A stretch of DNA of 64,000 nt from Chryseobacterium panacisoli (GCF_008274625.1 NZ_VTRU01000002.1:372001-436000), one strand, 5' to 3'. Counted from the first letter of the stretch, positions 37,072 through 46,748 are shown. Notes: generated by a model from the sequence alone, not told the origin. Program-made: numbers and translations.

Positions 37072-37470
37072 CTATTCAACCAGTAAAAGCTTGATAAGTA
37101 AAAAAATAAACAAAGCTACAGGAAACCAGAGGATAAAACCTGTGAGCACGTAAGCTATTTTATATTCAAAGTCATTAAATTTTATGGTATCCAATCTTTT
37201 TTTTCTGATAAAGGCAAAAAAGGGTATTGTTAATATAATGAAAAAGGCATATTTCACCAACTTATTATTCATTGAAAATCCCAAAACAGTAGAAATTTTA
37301 TTGATTATAATAAATACAAAATCTACACTTTGAGGGATTAAAAAAAAAGTATAGAGGGATGTATATATACAAAAAATGAGAATGCTATTCATATAAGCAT
37401 CGCTATCAGTTTTATTTCGCTTTTTTAAAAACTGATAGATCATAAAAGGTATAAATAAAAAGTATTTCAT
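37072..37470 (-). CDS. Small integral membrane protein of unknown function
   Basis: I do not recognise this 132-residue protein. It has about four hydrophobic segments (residues 1-16, 28-52, 68-86 and 105-128) separated by short Lys/Arg-rich loops, so it should lie in the inner membrane. It has no signal for export and no conserved catalytic motif that I can see. It sits alone between the two copies of the duplicated susD tail, on the opposite strand, with a palindromic terminator downstream. It may have arrived with the event that made the duplication. Confidence 0.62.
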   Translation of the reverse strand: MKYFLFIPFMIYQFLKKRNKTDSDAYMNSILIFCIYTSLYTFFLIPQSVDFVFIIINKISTVLGFSMNNKLVKYAFFIILTIPFFAFIRKKRLDTIKFNDFEYKIAYVLTGFILWFPVALFIFLLIKLLLVE

Positions 37471-37514
37471 TTAGTGTGCAAAATTAAACTTTTGGTTATT
37501 AATTAATGCCCTTC

Positions 37515-37660
37515 CCGGATAAATCTGCTTTCACGCCCAATAGCAATTATTATTTATTCAGTATTCCACAAAGAGAATCTGAAAATAACCCGAACTTATA
37601 AGAGGACATACTTATAATTAGATTTGATTTTTAGCCACTGCTTTTGCGGTGGTTTTTTAA
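37515..37660 (+). repeat. Direct repeat, copy 2: orphan susD tail plus terminator
   Basis: This segment encodes the last 29 or so codons of the susD at 35264 with the same stop codon, and includes a copy of its terminator. It has no start codon, no upstream reading frame and no connection to a SusD core. It is a fossil of a duplication or of a lost SusD paralogue. Confidence 0.9.
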
Positions 37661-37661
37661 T

Positions 37662-37694
37662 AAAAACCCGTTGCTAAAAAAGCAACGGGTTTAT
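37662..37694 (-). terminator. Terminator of the RHS operon
   Basis: ACCCGTTGCT pairs exactly with AGCAACGGGT around a run of five A. On the reverse strand the hairpin is followed by TTTTTATT. It lies about 22 bp beyond the stop codon of the last gene of the operon. Confidence 0.85.
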
Positions 37695-37715
37695 TTTGAA
37701 TTATTTAAGGATTAC

Positions 37716-38036
37716 TTATATTCTGGACTTTGTAATAATCGTACTTTTCCCTAGAAATCTTAAAAGAGATGCGATTTTATATAAATCATAATCTATTATC
37801 TCTCGCTTTCCATCTAAAACTTTTTGCAAAAATTCCCAATCTTCAATTAAGCTTCCCATTGTTAATTCTTTGGGATTCTTATATGGGTCATATAATTCTT
37901 CATCAGTAATATTCCAATACAAGTCACTGTCAAACGCAAAAGAAGTTGAATCATTTAATTTATCTAACTGATTAATTAAAGCCTCAATAAGTTTTTTAAT
38001 ATCTGCTTTTTTTAATTCGGATTTATTATTTTCCAT
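37716..38036 (-). CDS. Small acidic protein, immunity candidate
   Basis: I do not recognise this 106-residue protein. It is acidic, helical and without signal peptide or membrane segment (ELKKADIKKLIEALINQLDK at the start, then EDWEFLQKVLDGKREIIDYD). I start it at the ATG 38034-38036, 13 bp after the upstream gene. A longer frame to 38084 would overlap that gene. Small acidic cytosolic proteins directly downstream of an RHS gene are typically its immunity proteins, so that role is inferred from position. It is the last gene before the operon terminator. Confidence 0.65.
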   Translation of the reverse strand: MENNKSELKKADIKKLIEALINQLDKLNDSTSFAFDSDLYWNITDEELYDPYKNPKELTMGSLIEDWEFLQKVLDGKREIIDYDLYKIASLLRFLGKSTIITKSRI

Positions 38037-38049
38037 TGGAGCTATTATA

Positions 38050-38388
38050 TTATTCTGGATTAAACCACTCTTTTCTCTTTGCAACTTCTATCATATGAGA
38101 AATAGTAATTGGTGGGAGCTTTTTATATTCGGGCTTAATAAATCCAATATTGTGTAAAAAAGCTTTCCATAATGATCCATTTATATATGTAGGGTGAAAG
38201 TATGAATCAATGTCTAAAAATCCTTTATTAATATCAAATTTTTTTATAAAATCTTCTAATATAAAAAATGCATCTTCTGATGTAAAATTCTCAGTATTAA
38301 TAATAGTATTTTTATCAATTTGTTTTAACATTAGATTTTTTTTAAAAAATATTATTACCTCTTTACTGATAGTTTCGTTTGCTTCCAT
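38050..38388 (-). CDS. DUF1493-like protein, immunity candidate
   Basis: This 112-residue protein resembles the DUF1493 family, which looks like an acyl-carrier-protein fold. DIDSYFHPTY holds the family-like D-x-x-x-YF core and ITISHMIEVAKRKEW is the conserved C-terminal helix. The start ATG shares one base with the stop codon of the RHS gene (TAATG), so translation is probably coupled. I see no clear DSL phosphopantetheine site. A DUF1493 protein in the immunity position is unexpected, and it may act as immunity factor or as partner of the toxin. Confidence 0.7.
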   Translation of the reverse strand: MEANETISKEVIIFFKKNLMLKQIDKNTIINTENFTSEDAFFILEDFIKKFDINKGFLDIDSYFHPTYINGSLWKAFLHNIGFIKPEYKKLPPITISHMIEVAKRKEWFNPE

Positions 38389-41300
38389 TATTTAATTTTA
38401 TTATAAACTGAATGGCCTCCATGTCCAATCATTCCTGTTCCTATAATAGGAGAATTTCTTCCCAAGAAAGTACCTAATGTTTTTGCTGGTTTATATAATG
38501 TAGGCCAGCTTTTTACACTGTAATTTAACCCCGCATTTCTAAGGTGTTTAGTGAAGAAAACAGAAGATTGAAGTGTAGTGCTAGAGGCATTTCCTACTTT
38601 CATCATTCTAAACCCTGTAGTTGATAATTTAGGTACAGAAGAAATCCCCATTTTTATTAAACTATATCCTGCCTTTATCTCACCTATCGAAACTGCTGTA
38701 CTAACTATGTCAAAACTTGGATCATACAAAGTTGGACTTTGCAACTGGTTGTGTGCTCTATATCCATAGCCTTCATGGTTTCCATATGGACCATAAGTGT
38801 GTTTTACTTCTGTGCTTGCTAGTATAGCATAAACATCTTCTCCTCCAAGTTGAGTTTTTCGTAGAATGTAGTCTGTCTTATCACCACCAACATTATTTAT
38901 TTTCTTTCCATTTTCGTCGTAACCATTGTCAGGACTTTCTTCAATAACTGTACTTTCCTTATGCGCAAGAAAATTAAAAGCTGTAACCATAAGTCCTTGT
39001 CCGGCCCCTACCCAGAAGTTACCACCTCCTAATACAGAACCAACACCTCCACTAACAGCGCCGTTAAGTAAGGCAAAACCATCACTTTTTAAAATGCTGT
39101 TATCTCCTACATGATTTGAAGCAAAATTAAGTAAATCATTAGAAACACTTGCAAAAGCTCCGCTTAATAATCCACTCCAGAAATTTCCTCCTTGTACAAG
39201 AGATAATGTGCCCTGTGCTATTGCATGGGCCCCAGCTCTGGCGATAATAGTTCCTGTTTTTCCGAGGGCATTTGCGACTTCACCTCCCGCTTTGAAAATA
39301 TCTCCAATACCATTGCTGATACCCATGGACATCATAGACATTGCGACAGATTGGAACATGCTGCCAATATTAATTGGCCTGTTTAAATAATAATCTGTAG
39401 CTACAGAAGTAAATATAGCAATTCCTATAGCAATAAGGGCATCATCCCATCCCATGATCTCTCCGGTAAAGTCATTAAACATCAATGGGTTGTTCATTAC
39501 ATACCCGTATTTGTTGTAGTTTTGGGTATTATAAGGATCCTGAATAAATTCATCGGCATTTAAGAATCTTCTCAATAACGGGTCGTAAAGTCTTCCATTC
39601 ATGTGAATGATTCCTACTTCCATAAAATGCTCATGAGAAGTATACCCTCTTTCCAATAGCAGACCTCCATTGTTTACAATTTCTTTTATTTTGTTAATGT
39701 TAGTTTCTACTGCTCCGCTTCCTATTTGAAGATGGGTGAAATTCCCCCATGCATCAAAATGTCTTTGTTCTAATTTATTTCCGCCTTCATCACTTATTGC
39801 TAAGATGCTGCCTAAATAATCTTTGTGAAGGAACTTATAGGATCCGTTTTCCTCCGTATAGTTCTTTACGTAAATAATGTTGCTTTCATAAGGAGAACCG
39901 TCAATATAAAGGATGTGTTTCTCTTTACCTGTGGTATTATCTCTTACGATTTCATAGCTGCCATCTTCATTGTAATATTTTGTAAACTTTCCATCTTTAT
40001 CCGTATCAAAATTTCCACCATAAGTTACTCTTTGTCTCATCGAGGCCAAACCATACTGGAAGGCTACATCTCCTTTCTCTCCATCAATAAAAACAGGATC
40101 ATTATTTTCATTATAAGAAATGCTTTGGATAAGGTCATTCTGATAATTTTGTTCTCCGGCAGGATTCAGGGTCATCCCGGTTGCCTGATAAATTTTGTTA
40201 GAATTTTCAAATTTAATTTTTCCAATCTGATTATTTTCCAGGATTCTCCCTTTGCTGTCATAGACGTTAGAGTTTTCCTGTCCGTTTGTAGGATTTGTCC
40301 ATGAGATTAATCTATTGTTGTCATCATATTTGAAAAGCTCATTGATATTGAAATCTCCTCCTGTAATTCTACTGTCAAGTTGGTTTTTTAATGCATCAAA
40401 CTGATATTTGATATGTAAAAGATTAGACTTAACAGGTGACCCATGTTTGATTTCCTTTAGGACATTAGTGGTAAGATCATAATCATTAATAATTTCTGTT
40501 GTTCCCAGTTTGGATTTTAATACCTGGCCTTTTGCATTGATTTCGTTCAGCTGCCAAAGTATTTTACCGGAATTTTTATCCTTTATCTGATAAAGTTCAC
40601 CACTCCAGTCGCTGTAAATATTTTCAATGTTTACTTTTGTCAGAATACCTGAAGAATACAGTTGTTTTTCATAAGAAACAACTCTTGCCTTGTCGTCATA
40701 AACAATTCCTTTCTGTATAAAATATTTACCGTTACTGCTTTCTGATGATGAAAGTAGTCTTCCTTGTGGATCATATACAATACTGGAACTGTAATTTTTC
40801 CCGTTTGAGGTACCGGACTTTGAAATAAGTCTTCCCTTGTTGTCATAACTATAAGAAATAACTTTATTAGTAGCCTGGCCGCCATCTGTAGTTGAAATTT
40901 CCTTTTGAGAGGTTAGCTGTCTTTGATTGTTATAGGTATATTCTTTTGTTCCCTTTGGACTTGTAACTTTTTTAAGTTGGCCCATCCCATGATACTCATA
41001 TTTGTATAATCCGTTGGAAGGATCATTAAATTCTGATTTTCTACCCCATGTGTCATACTTGGTAGTAACAATATTCTCATTATATTTAGCTTGAATCTGT
41101 TCTCCAGCGGCATTATATGAAAATTGGATTGTTCCTCCTTTATCGGTGGTGGATATAACATTTCCTAAGGCATCGATGGTTTTGGTGGTTATCCTTTTAT
41201 TTCCGTTAATTTCTTCTTCTGTTGTTGTGTTGCCGGAAACTGAAACTTTTACCTGTTTCCCATTAAATGCTGTTGTTGTTATCCTGGCTGGGAATACTGA

Positions 41301-44300
41301 GTCATCGAAAGAAATGGTGTTCCATTTATTAGAGCTTTGTCCTTCAAAATAAGGTTCGCTTTCAGCTGTTTTTCTTCCCAGTACATCATATACAATGTCA
41401 TGAGAAATATATTGTCCCTGCTTAAACGCTTTAGAAGATTCTTTATAATCCTGTCCCCATTTGTTGGTGTATTTTTTTGAAATATTTCCACTAGGGTCAT
41501 ATTCTATAACAGCCGAATTATATAAGTTATCTTTTACATATTCATAGGTGGTAACTCCGGAGATATTTGTTTTGGATTTCATTAATTTACCCCATGCGTC
41601 ATACTCATTTTCTAAAGTGTTCCCCAGAGGATCTGTCTTTTTAGTCACTAATCCCCAGTCATTGTAAAGGGTATTGGTTTCTAATCCCAGGTCATCTGTA
41701 GATTTAATAACAAATCTACCTTTATCATCATATTGATAATTGGTAATTTGCTTCTGAGAGTCAACACTATTTAAATTTACTTTCTGAATTACATTTCCAA
41801 AATTATCATAATTGTATATTTCAGTTAAAGCCCCTGTATTATCCCTATTACTTATTTTATAGATTTTGAGAAGATTATTGGTGTAAATGTATTCCTCTTT
41901 TGTTGATTTGGTGTCACCATAAGCCTTAACAGTTGTTGTTTTGGTCTTAGGCTTTCCTATACTATAAGTGGTTCCTGATGTTGTGTCATGAGGGAAATAT
42001 TCTAATTCTGACGTAGAAACAGAAAATCCATCATTAATATTTACGGTAGATTTTTTAGGAAGATATAAATTATCATACTCTTCTACAGTATGTACCGTTT
42101 TGATGTTCTTTAAAAAGTCTTTTGATGTAGTGATGTACGGATTGATTGCAAGAACAGCCTTAGATTTTTCCGTATCGGGAATTACCGGAACTACAGCTCC
42201 GTTCAAAAGTTTATCTATTTTGTAGTCATACTGTTTAAACGATAATAATTGAGTATTGTTCAATGAAATATCTGCAGGGAATATTTTTGATTCATCCGCT
42301 GTACGTATACTCCAGTCTTTATAAGGTAATCCTTCGTTGACAGGATTGATTTCAAAGCCGTTCCAAACTTTGGTATTGACTAATGCATCACTGAAAAACG
42401 TTGATCTGGCCGTTTGTCTGAAACCAATCATTCCTTTTCCATGAAGGTTTCCAATTAAGTCCCTGTATCTGAATTCCTGTTTACGATCCCCTTGAATCAA
42501 TCTTGAAACAACAAAATAACTATAGTTTTCGGTGATGTTGATGTAAGGGTATGCAATCGGATTCGTAGTATAGAATGACTGATAGATGTTTCCTGAATTT
42601 GTTAAAGAAGAATATTCTACAACGGTTTTTATTCCGGCCTGACGTATTGACTTAATTTTGGAAATTACATTAAGTTTGCTTCCCAAATCCCAGGTAATCA
42701 TTTTCGTTCTATGGATAATGGCAAAATCAGTATTGAGCTGGGCTATACGAAACGACCCGAATAGAGGTCTGAATTGCTCGCCATACATAGAATAATTGCC
42801 TATTTCTCCATCCCAGTTTAATTCTACTGGAGCAAGACTGTGAGCATTATTAAATATAGGTTTACCATTACTGTCAACACCATCATTTCTCAGGAAATTA
42901 AAGCCATAACTGGAATCAGGATTGTTCCAATCGGTCCAGCCGTCTCGGTTCCACCTTTGGGATTCAAAAATTAAGAGATCACTTTTTCCATCTTTATTTA
43001 AGTCAGAGGTAGTATATGTTCTTTGAATCTGTCTGTTCTTTCTTAAACTTCCCTCCCACCAAGGTTCATATAGGAAAAGATTAGAATAATAGTGTTTTAC
43101 AAACCCTGCACCTGTAGACAGATACATTCTCCAGTCTGAGGAACCATCAGCGATAGGAGCCATGATATCTGTTTTTCCGTCTCCGTTAAAATCACCCAGA
43201 TAAATAACATCATTGAAGGATTCTTTTGTAGTGGAAAAGGCCTGTACAAATTTGTTCTGTGTGTTTAATTCATAGATGTAAATATTATTATCCTGAATTT
43301 TAAGCAGATTCGATTTACCTTCGCCTTTAAAGTCGGCTATTTTAAATTTTTCAAACTCATCACTGTCTTGTTTTTGCAGAACTCCGGTTCTGGTATTGTA
43401 ATAGAACGTTTCTGAAAGATACAGTGAATCAAAATATTCAGACCATTCTCCAGGGCCATTTGGATACCCATATGCTACATTTTCAATGCTTAACAGAAAA
43501 TCTGAAACTCCATCCCCGTCAAAATCAGCCTCTTTGATTTTGCATTTAAGATCATTGTATTCGATGATGAGGTTGTTATACAGTGTTCCTCTGATTTCTG
43601 TGAATAGCTGAGGATAGCTGCTTAGATCAATTTTTTTTGAGGATATCAACTCAGCCTTACCATCAATTACTTCATAGGTTCTTATCAAAACATTTTTTTC
43701 TTCAAATGAAGTCTGAGAAGTAAAAAATACACTTTTGTTGAGCAGGATATTGTTTTTAATTCCTGTTCCAACACCTAAAAACTTGCCTTGATAGGTTAAA
43801 TTATAAAACAGCCCCGAATTCTCCAATCGGTTAATCATTAAGGTCTTGTCCTTTATGAAGTCCAGTTTTCCGTCCCCGTTAAAATCTCCGGAAATAACCT
43901 CCTGATAACGGTCATAAAGGTCATCATATCTGCTGTCTTGCCAAAGAGTATTGGTAGCAGAAGGGTCCTGCTGATACTGAATGTTTATTGGGTTAGCATT
44001 TGCCCCGGCAGAATTAGATTCAGTAATTTTACTTAAAAACTGATAGTTTGTTTTATTTTGAATGTACTCAAGTGAATATTTCTTAAACAGATTTCCGTTT
44101 GAATTTACTTTGATCTCAGATAAGATCATACTTTGAGTATATGTTAACCCTTTTATGTAGGTTTGTTCTTTTAAAATTCTGTCCGCATAGGTAAACTCAA
44201 TGGAGTTAAAATGGCTTTTATTCTGCTGTTCATTACCACCCCATGCTATATTATGTATGGTAGTAACTCCTTTTCCCTGTACATAGTTGTAAGAAATATA

Positions 44301-45083
44301 ATTTCCTTGTACATCTTTCCATTTGCTGATATTATATTCAGCTGAAGTTCTTGCATCGGCATTAAGACCATACCATGCTTTTGAACCGTCTTCAAATGTA
44401 ATTTCAAAATAAAGCGGTCCATTCTGTTCAGGATTTACCCCTACAGATTTTATTTTAATATTAGAATATTTTGCAGGAACATATTCTGCTCCGTCTTTGC
44501 CGTATTCACCTGATTTCAAAACTAATCTCTCTCCATTGAAAGAATAATAATCAGTATAATCCCATTGGATTCCCTGAGGTTTCCCATCTTTTTCAATAGT
44601 TTTTCCGACTCTGGAAATTGATGTTAATCCGGATAAATTCCAACCATATCCGGCAATTCCATTTCCGGAACTGCTGGTATACACCAGATTTGTTTGGGGG
44701 GCTACGGTTTTTATCCCGGGAGGCAGCGCGATAGGTAAGGTGAATTGTAGTTGGCCGCCTCCATTTACCTCTATGTTTCCTTTCGTATCATGGAATTTGA
44801 TACTATCTATTTCTACGGTTCTGGAAGGATTATTAATACCTGCCTGTGAATTTGTTGGTCCGCCACCCGGATTATCTTTGGAAGGACCTATTTTGGCTAT
44901 AAATGGATTAGATGAGCTGGAAGACGCGCGAAACCCGGGTGCTAACACCACTGTTTGAGGATCTTGCACCGTTCTTGAGATACTTTCCGCCTGATATAAT
45001 ATGGTCTGTGAAAAGCCCAATACTGAATATAATGACAGTATAAATGATGAAAATAGTTGCATTTTCTTATCGTAAAGTTTCAT
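38388..45083 (-). CDS. Giant SpvB/TcB-like RHS-repeat protein (polymorphic toxin candidate)
   Basis: This 2231-residue exported protein has a signal peptide ending near residue 25. An SpvB-like region follows (SIKFHDTKGNIEVNGGGQLQ onward), then FG-GAP/VCBS-type units with repeated DFNGDGK motifs at about residues 400-750. A TcdB-like middle leads to many YD repeats (YDxxGN forms, about 1080-1800) and the RHS core with DPLLRRFLNADEFIQDP (about 1895-1930). In known relatives this forms a hollow shell that encloses a C-terminal toxin. A Gly- and hydrophobic-rich stretch (about 1940-2080) and a variable end follow. It lacks a sorting domain of its own. Confidence 0.9.
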   Translation of the reverse strand: MKLYDKKMQLFSSFILSLYSVLGFSQTILYQAESISRTVQDPQTVVLAPGFRASSSSSNPFIAKIGPSKDNPGGGPTNSQAGINNPSRTVEIDSIKFHDTKGNIEVNGGGQLQFTLPIALPPGIKTVAPQTNLVYTSSSGNGIAGYGWNLSGLTSISRVGKTIEKDGKPQGIQWDYTDYYSFNGERLVLKSGEYGKDGAEYVPAKYSNIKIKSVGVNPEQNGPLYFEITFEDGSKAWYGLNADARTSAEYNISKWKDVQGNYISYNYVQGKGVTTIHNIAWGGNEQQNKSHFNSIEFTYADRILKEQTYIKGLTYTQSMILSEIKVNSNGNLFKKYSLEYIQNKTNYQFLSKITESNSAGANANPINIQYQQDPSATNTLWQDSRYDDLYDRYQEVISGDFNGDGKLDFIKDKTLMINRLENSGLFYNLTYQGKFLGVGTGIKNNILLNKSVFFTSQTSFEEKNVLIRTYEVIDGKAELISSKKIDLSSYPQLFTEIRGTLYNNLIIEYNDLKCKIKEADFDGDGVSDFLLSIENVAYGYPNGPGEWSEYFDSLYLSETFYYNTRTGVLQKQDSDEFEKFKIADFKGEGKSNLLKIQDNNIYIYELNTQNKFVQAFSTTKESFNDVIYLGDFNGDGKTDIMAPIADGSSDWRMYLSTGAGFVKHYYSNLFLYEPWWEGSLRKNRQIQRTYTTSDLNKDGKSDLLIFESQRWNRDGWTDWNNPDSSYGFNFLRNDGVDSNGKPIFNNAHSLAPVELNWDGEIGNYSMYGEQFRPLFGSFRIAQLNTDFAIIHRTKMITWDLGSKLNVISKIKSIRQAGIKTVVEYSSLTNSGNIYQSFYTTNPIAYPYINITENYSYFVVSRLIQGDRKQEFRYRDLIGNLHGKGMIGFRQTARSTFFSDALVNTKVWNGFEINPVNEGLPYKDWSIRTADESKIFPADISLNNTQLLSFKQYDYKIDKLLNGAVVPVIPDTEKSKAVLAINPYITTSKDFLKNIKTVHTVEEYDNLYLPKKSTVNINDGFSVSTSELEYFPHDTTSGTTYSIGKPKTKTTTVKAYGDTKSTKEEYIYTNNLLKIYKISNRDNTGALTEIYNYDNFGNVIQKVNLNSVDSQKQITNYQYDDKGRFVIKSTDDLGLETNTLYNDWGLVTKKTDPLGNTLENEYDAWGKLMKSKTNISGVTTYEYVKDNLYNSAVIEYDPSGNISKKYTNKWGQDYKESSKAFKQGQYISHDIVYDVLGRKTAESEPYFEGQSSNKWNTISFDDSVFPARITTTAFNGKQVKVSVSGNTTTEEEINGNKRITTKTIDALGNVISTTDKGGTIQFSYNAAGEQIQAKYNENIVTTKYDTWGRKSEFNDPSNGLYKYEYHGMGQLKKVTSPKGTKEYTYNNQRQLTSQKEISTTDGGQATNKVISYSYDNKGRLISKSGTSNGKNYSSSIVYDPQGRLLSSSESSNGKYFIQKGIVYDDKARVVSYEKQLYSSGILTKVNIENIYSDWSGELYQIKDKNSGKILWQLNEINAKGQVLKSKLGTTEIINDYDLTTNVLKEIKHGSPVKSNLLHIKYQFDALKNQLDSRITGGDFNINELFKYDDNNRLISWTNPTNGQENSNVYDSKGRILENNQIGKIKFENSNKIYQATGMTLNPAGEQNYQNDLIQSISYNENNDPVFIDGEKGDVAFQYGLASMRQRVTYGGNFDTDKDGKFTKYYNEDGSYEIVRDNTTGKEKHILYIDGSPYESNIIYVKNYTEENGSYKFLHKDYLGSILAISDEGGNKLEQRHFDAWGNFTHLQIGSGAVETNINKIKEIVNNGGLLLERGYTSHEHFMEVGIIHMNGRLYDPLLRRFLNADEFIQDPYNTQNYNKYGYVMNNPLMFNDFTGEIMGWDDALIAIGIAIFTSVATDYYLNRPINIGSMFQSVAMSMMSMGISNGIGDIFKAGGEVANALGKTGTIIARAGAHAIAQGTLSLVQGGNFWSGLLSGAFASVSNDLLNFASNHVGDNSILKSDGFALLNGAVSGGVGSVLGGGNFWVGAGQGLMVTAFNFLAHKESTVIEESPDNGYDENGKKINNVGGDKTDYILRKTQLGGEDVYAILASTEVKHTYGPYGNHEGYGYRAHNQLQSPTLYDPSFDIVSTAVSIGEIKAGYSLIKMGISSVPKLSTTGFRMMKVGNASSTTLQSSVFFTKHLRNAGLNYSVKSWPTLYKPAKTLGTFLGRNSPIIGTGMIGHGGHSVYNKIK

Positions 45084-45088
45084 GATTC

Positions 45089-45556
45089 TTATCGTTTGGT
45101 GATGTTTTTACTAAAAATTCTGCCGTCTTTTAGCGTAAAACGAACAACATACACGCCCCAGTCATAACCTGTCATATTGATTTTAACCTGACGGTTTAAG
45201 CCTGGAATATTCTGCTGTTGAAATTTCCAGTGAACTGTACTGTGTTGATACAATGAAACAGATTCTATTAATCCATCTATTTCCTCTGTCCAGTCTATGG
45301 TAAGGTAATCATTAACAGGAACCGGATACAGACGTATTTGTTTCAGGAATGCTTTTTCATCAATAACAGGAACTTGTCTAGTAATGGCTGCTACTTTTGA
45401 TTCTTTTGAAACAATTTCTTCAGCTTTTTTACCGGCAGCATCAATTCCTCTGTATCTTTGGTTTCCGGCCTCATCATATTTGAAATAAACTTCGGTCTGG
45501 GAAAAGCCGAAGAACCCTATCATCAGAGATGATAGCGATAATAATTTTCTTTTCAT
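45089..45556 (-). CDS. Mini-protein with a T9SS type A sorting domain
   Basis: This 155-residue protein has a signal peptide (FFGFSQ, cleaved near residue 20), one YD-repeat-like element YDEAGNQRYRG (residues 28-38) and a C-terminal domain like the type A sorting signal of the type IX secretion system (IRLYPVPVNDYLTI, then GVYVVRFTLKDGRIFSKNI). The linker between them is only about 55 residues, so almost all of the protein is secretion signal. It begins 6 bp after the coiled-coil gene and ends 5 bp before the RHS gene. It may carry the sorting signal on behalf of the RHS protein. Confidence 0.82.
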   Translation of the reverse strand: MKRKLLSLSSLMIGFFGFSQTEVYFKYDEAGNQRYRGIDAAGKKAEEIVSKESKVAAITRQVPVIDEKAFLKQIRLYPVPVNDYLTIDWTEEIDGLIESVSLYQHSTVHWKFQQQNIPGLNRQVKINMTGYDWGVYVVRFTLKDGRIFSKNITKR

Positions 45557-45562
45557 TTGTGT

Positions 45563-46417
45563 TTATTTTTGTGTTGATAAGAGTAGTTGAACCTGTTGTT
45601 CTAACTTTTCAATTTTTACAGATTGAGTCTTTAAAATACTATTTTCATCCTTAAGATTTTTAAGCTGTTCTGCCTGTTGCTTTATTTGTTTATTTTGTTC
45701 AATCGAATAAAGAGTTAATTCTTCAATTTTCTCAAGAAGTTTGGAGTTCATTTCAGCAACGTTAATCCCATTTTTGATTACCTCCTCAGCAGTTGGGATA
45801 TTAGGTAAATGTCCTTTTTCGATAATATGTTTTTCAACATCCTCTAAAGATCTCAATGTGTATTCTTTTTTAAACACATAATCAGCCCATACATTAGCTT
45901 TTACCTCAACTTCTTTAGCCTTAATTTTACCATCAAATCTGGCAATGGCATTGTTGAAAAATTTCACCCATGTCCCGTTATGAGCGTCCTGAATACCAAA
46001 ATATGTGGAGCCATCATTGCCATCATTAGGCTGAGCGACAATGATGTTGTGAGAAACGTCAAGATTCCTTAATACCGTATCTCCTACGCCGCCGCCATAG
46101 CAGCCATTGCATGAAGATTTTCCAATTTGAAACCTTCCCAATGAATTAGCAATTTCAAGAAGAGTATTTTCATTACTATAAACTCTCATGGTAGTATACG
46201 GATTGATATCTGTATCATTCAATCCAACTCTTAATACTCCGGTTGGAAGTATACGAAATGAAGGGTTATTGTTAGCCTTAAGGATTAACGGTTGATTATC
46301 TGTAGTCCCAATAAAATTGTTTGATGAATTGGTACCTGAATTTCCAATGATATTCCAACTTTGTGCGAATGTAAATGATGACACTAACAGTGCAATCGAA
46401 AATAATTGTGTTTTCAT
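45563..46417 (-). CDS. Exported coiled-coil surface protein (tail-fibre-like)
   Basis: This 284-residue protein has a signal peptide ending near residue 18 (FTFAQ). The middle is Asn/Gly-rich beta-structure similar to fibre-type proteins. From about residue 190 it carries a block that recurs in many Bacteroidota surface proteins (FKKEYTLRSLEDVEKHIIEK and GHLPNIPTAEEVIKNGINV). It ends in a coiled coil of about 55 residues. No catalytic motif is visible. It leads the operon of the giant RHS protein and could help tether or assemble it at the surface. Its function is not established. Confidence 0.78.
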   Translation of the reverse strand: MKTQLFSIALLVSSFTFAQSWNIIGNSGTNSSNNFIGTTDNQPLILKANNNPSFRILPTGVLRVGLNDTDINPYTTMRVYSNENTLLEIANSLGRFQIGKSSCNGCYGGGVGDTVLRNLDVSHNIIVAQPNDGNDGSTYFGIQDAHNGTWVKFFNNAIARFDGKIKAKEVEVKANVWADYVFKKEYTLRSLEDVEKHIIEKGHLPNIPTAEEVIKNGINVAEMNSKLLEKIEELTLYSIEQNKQIKQQAEQLKNLKDENSILKTQSVKIEKLEQQVQLLLSTQK

Positions 46418-46492
46418 AATTATTAATTAATTTTTTTTTGTAAAACTATAAATGGAATGCGACAAACGATGTCGTATTAAATATTTTTTTTG

Positions 46493-46500
46493 CAAATTTA
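46493..46500 (-). promoter_or_regulatory. Candidate -7 element for the RHS operon
   Basis: The reverse strand reads TAAATTTG, a TAnnTTTG match about 75 bp upstream of the first gene. The -33 region is poor and the area is very AT-rich. Confidence 0.42.
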
Positions 46501-46740
46501 TTAAAAATTATGACTTAATATTGTTTTGTTTGGATTGTATTAGTATTTTTTAATAGATAATGTTTTATTTTATGCTGTTTTTAATGAATAGTTTGTTTTA
46601 TTGTTGTTTTTGTTGTAATAATTGTTCAAATGGTGAATTTTATTAATATAAAGTCAATAAATCAAAAAAGATAAGACAAGAAAATATATTTTTTCCGAGT
46701 AAGTTCTAGAGTAGTAGATTTCCATTTTAGAAAAAATCTC

Positions 46741-46748
46741 TACCTTTG
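46741..46748 (+). promoter_or_regulatory. Promoter -7 element for the DUF6660-like gene
   Basis: TACCTTTG is a perfect TAnnTTTG match, only 5 bp before the ATG at 46754. A TTTC near 46719 may serve as -33. The short distance suggests a leaderless transcript. Confidence 0.6.

Noticed and set aside
39825..40304. A 159-codon open frame on the plus strand inside the RHS gene
   Set aside because: It is antisense to YD repeats with no family features, promoter or neighbours.
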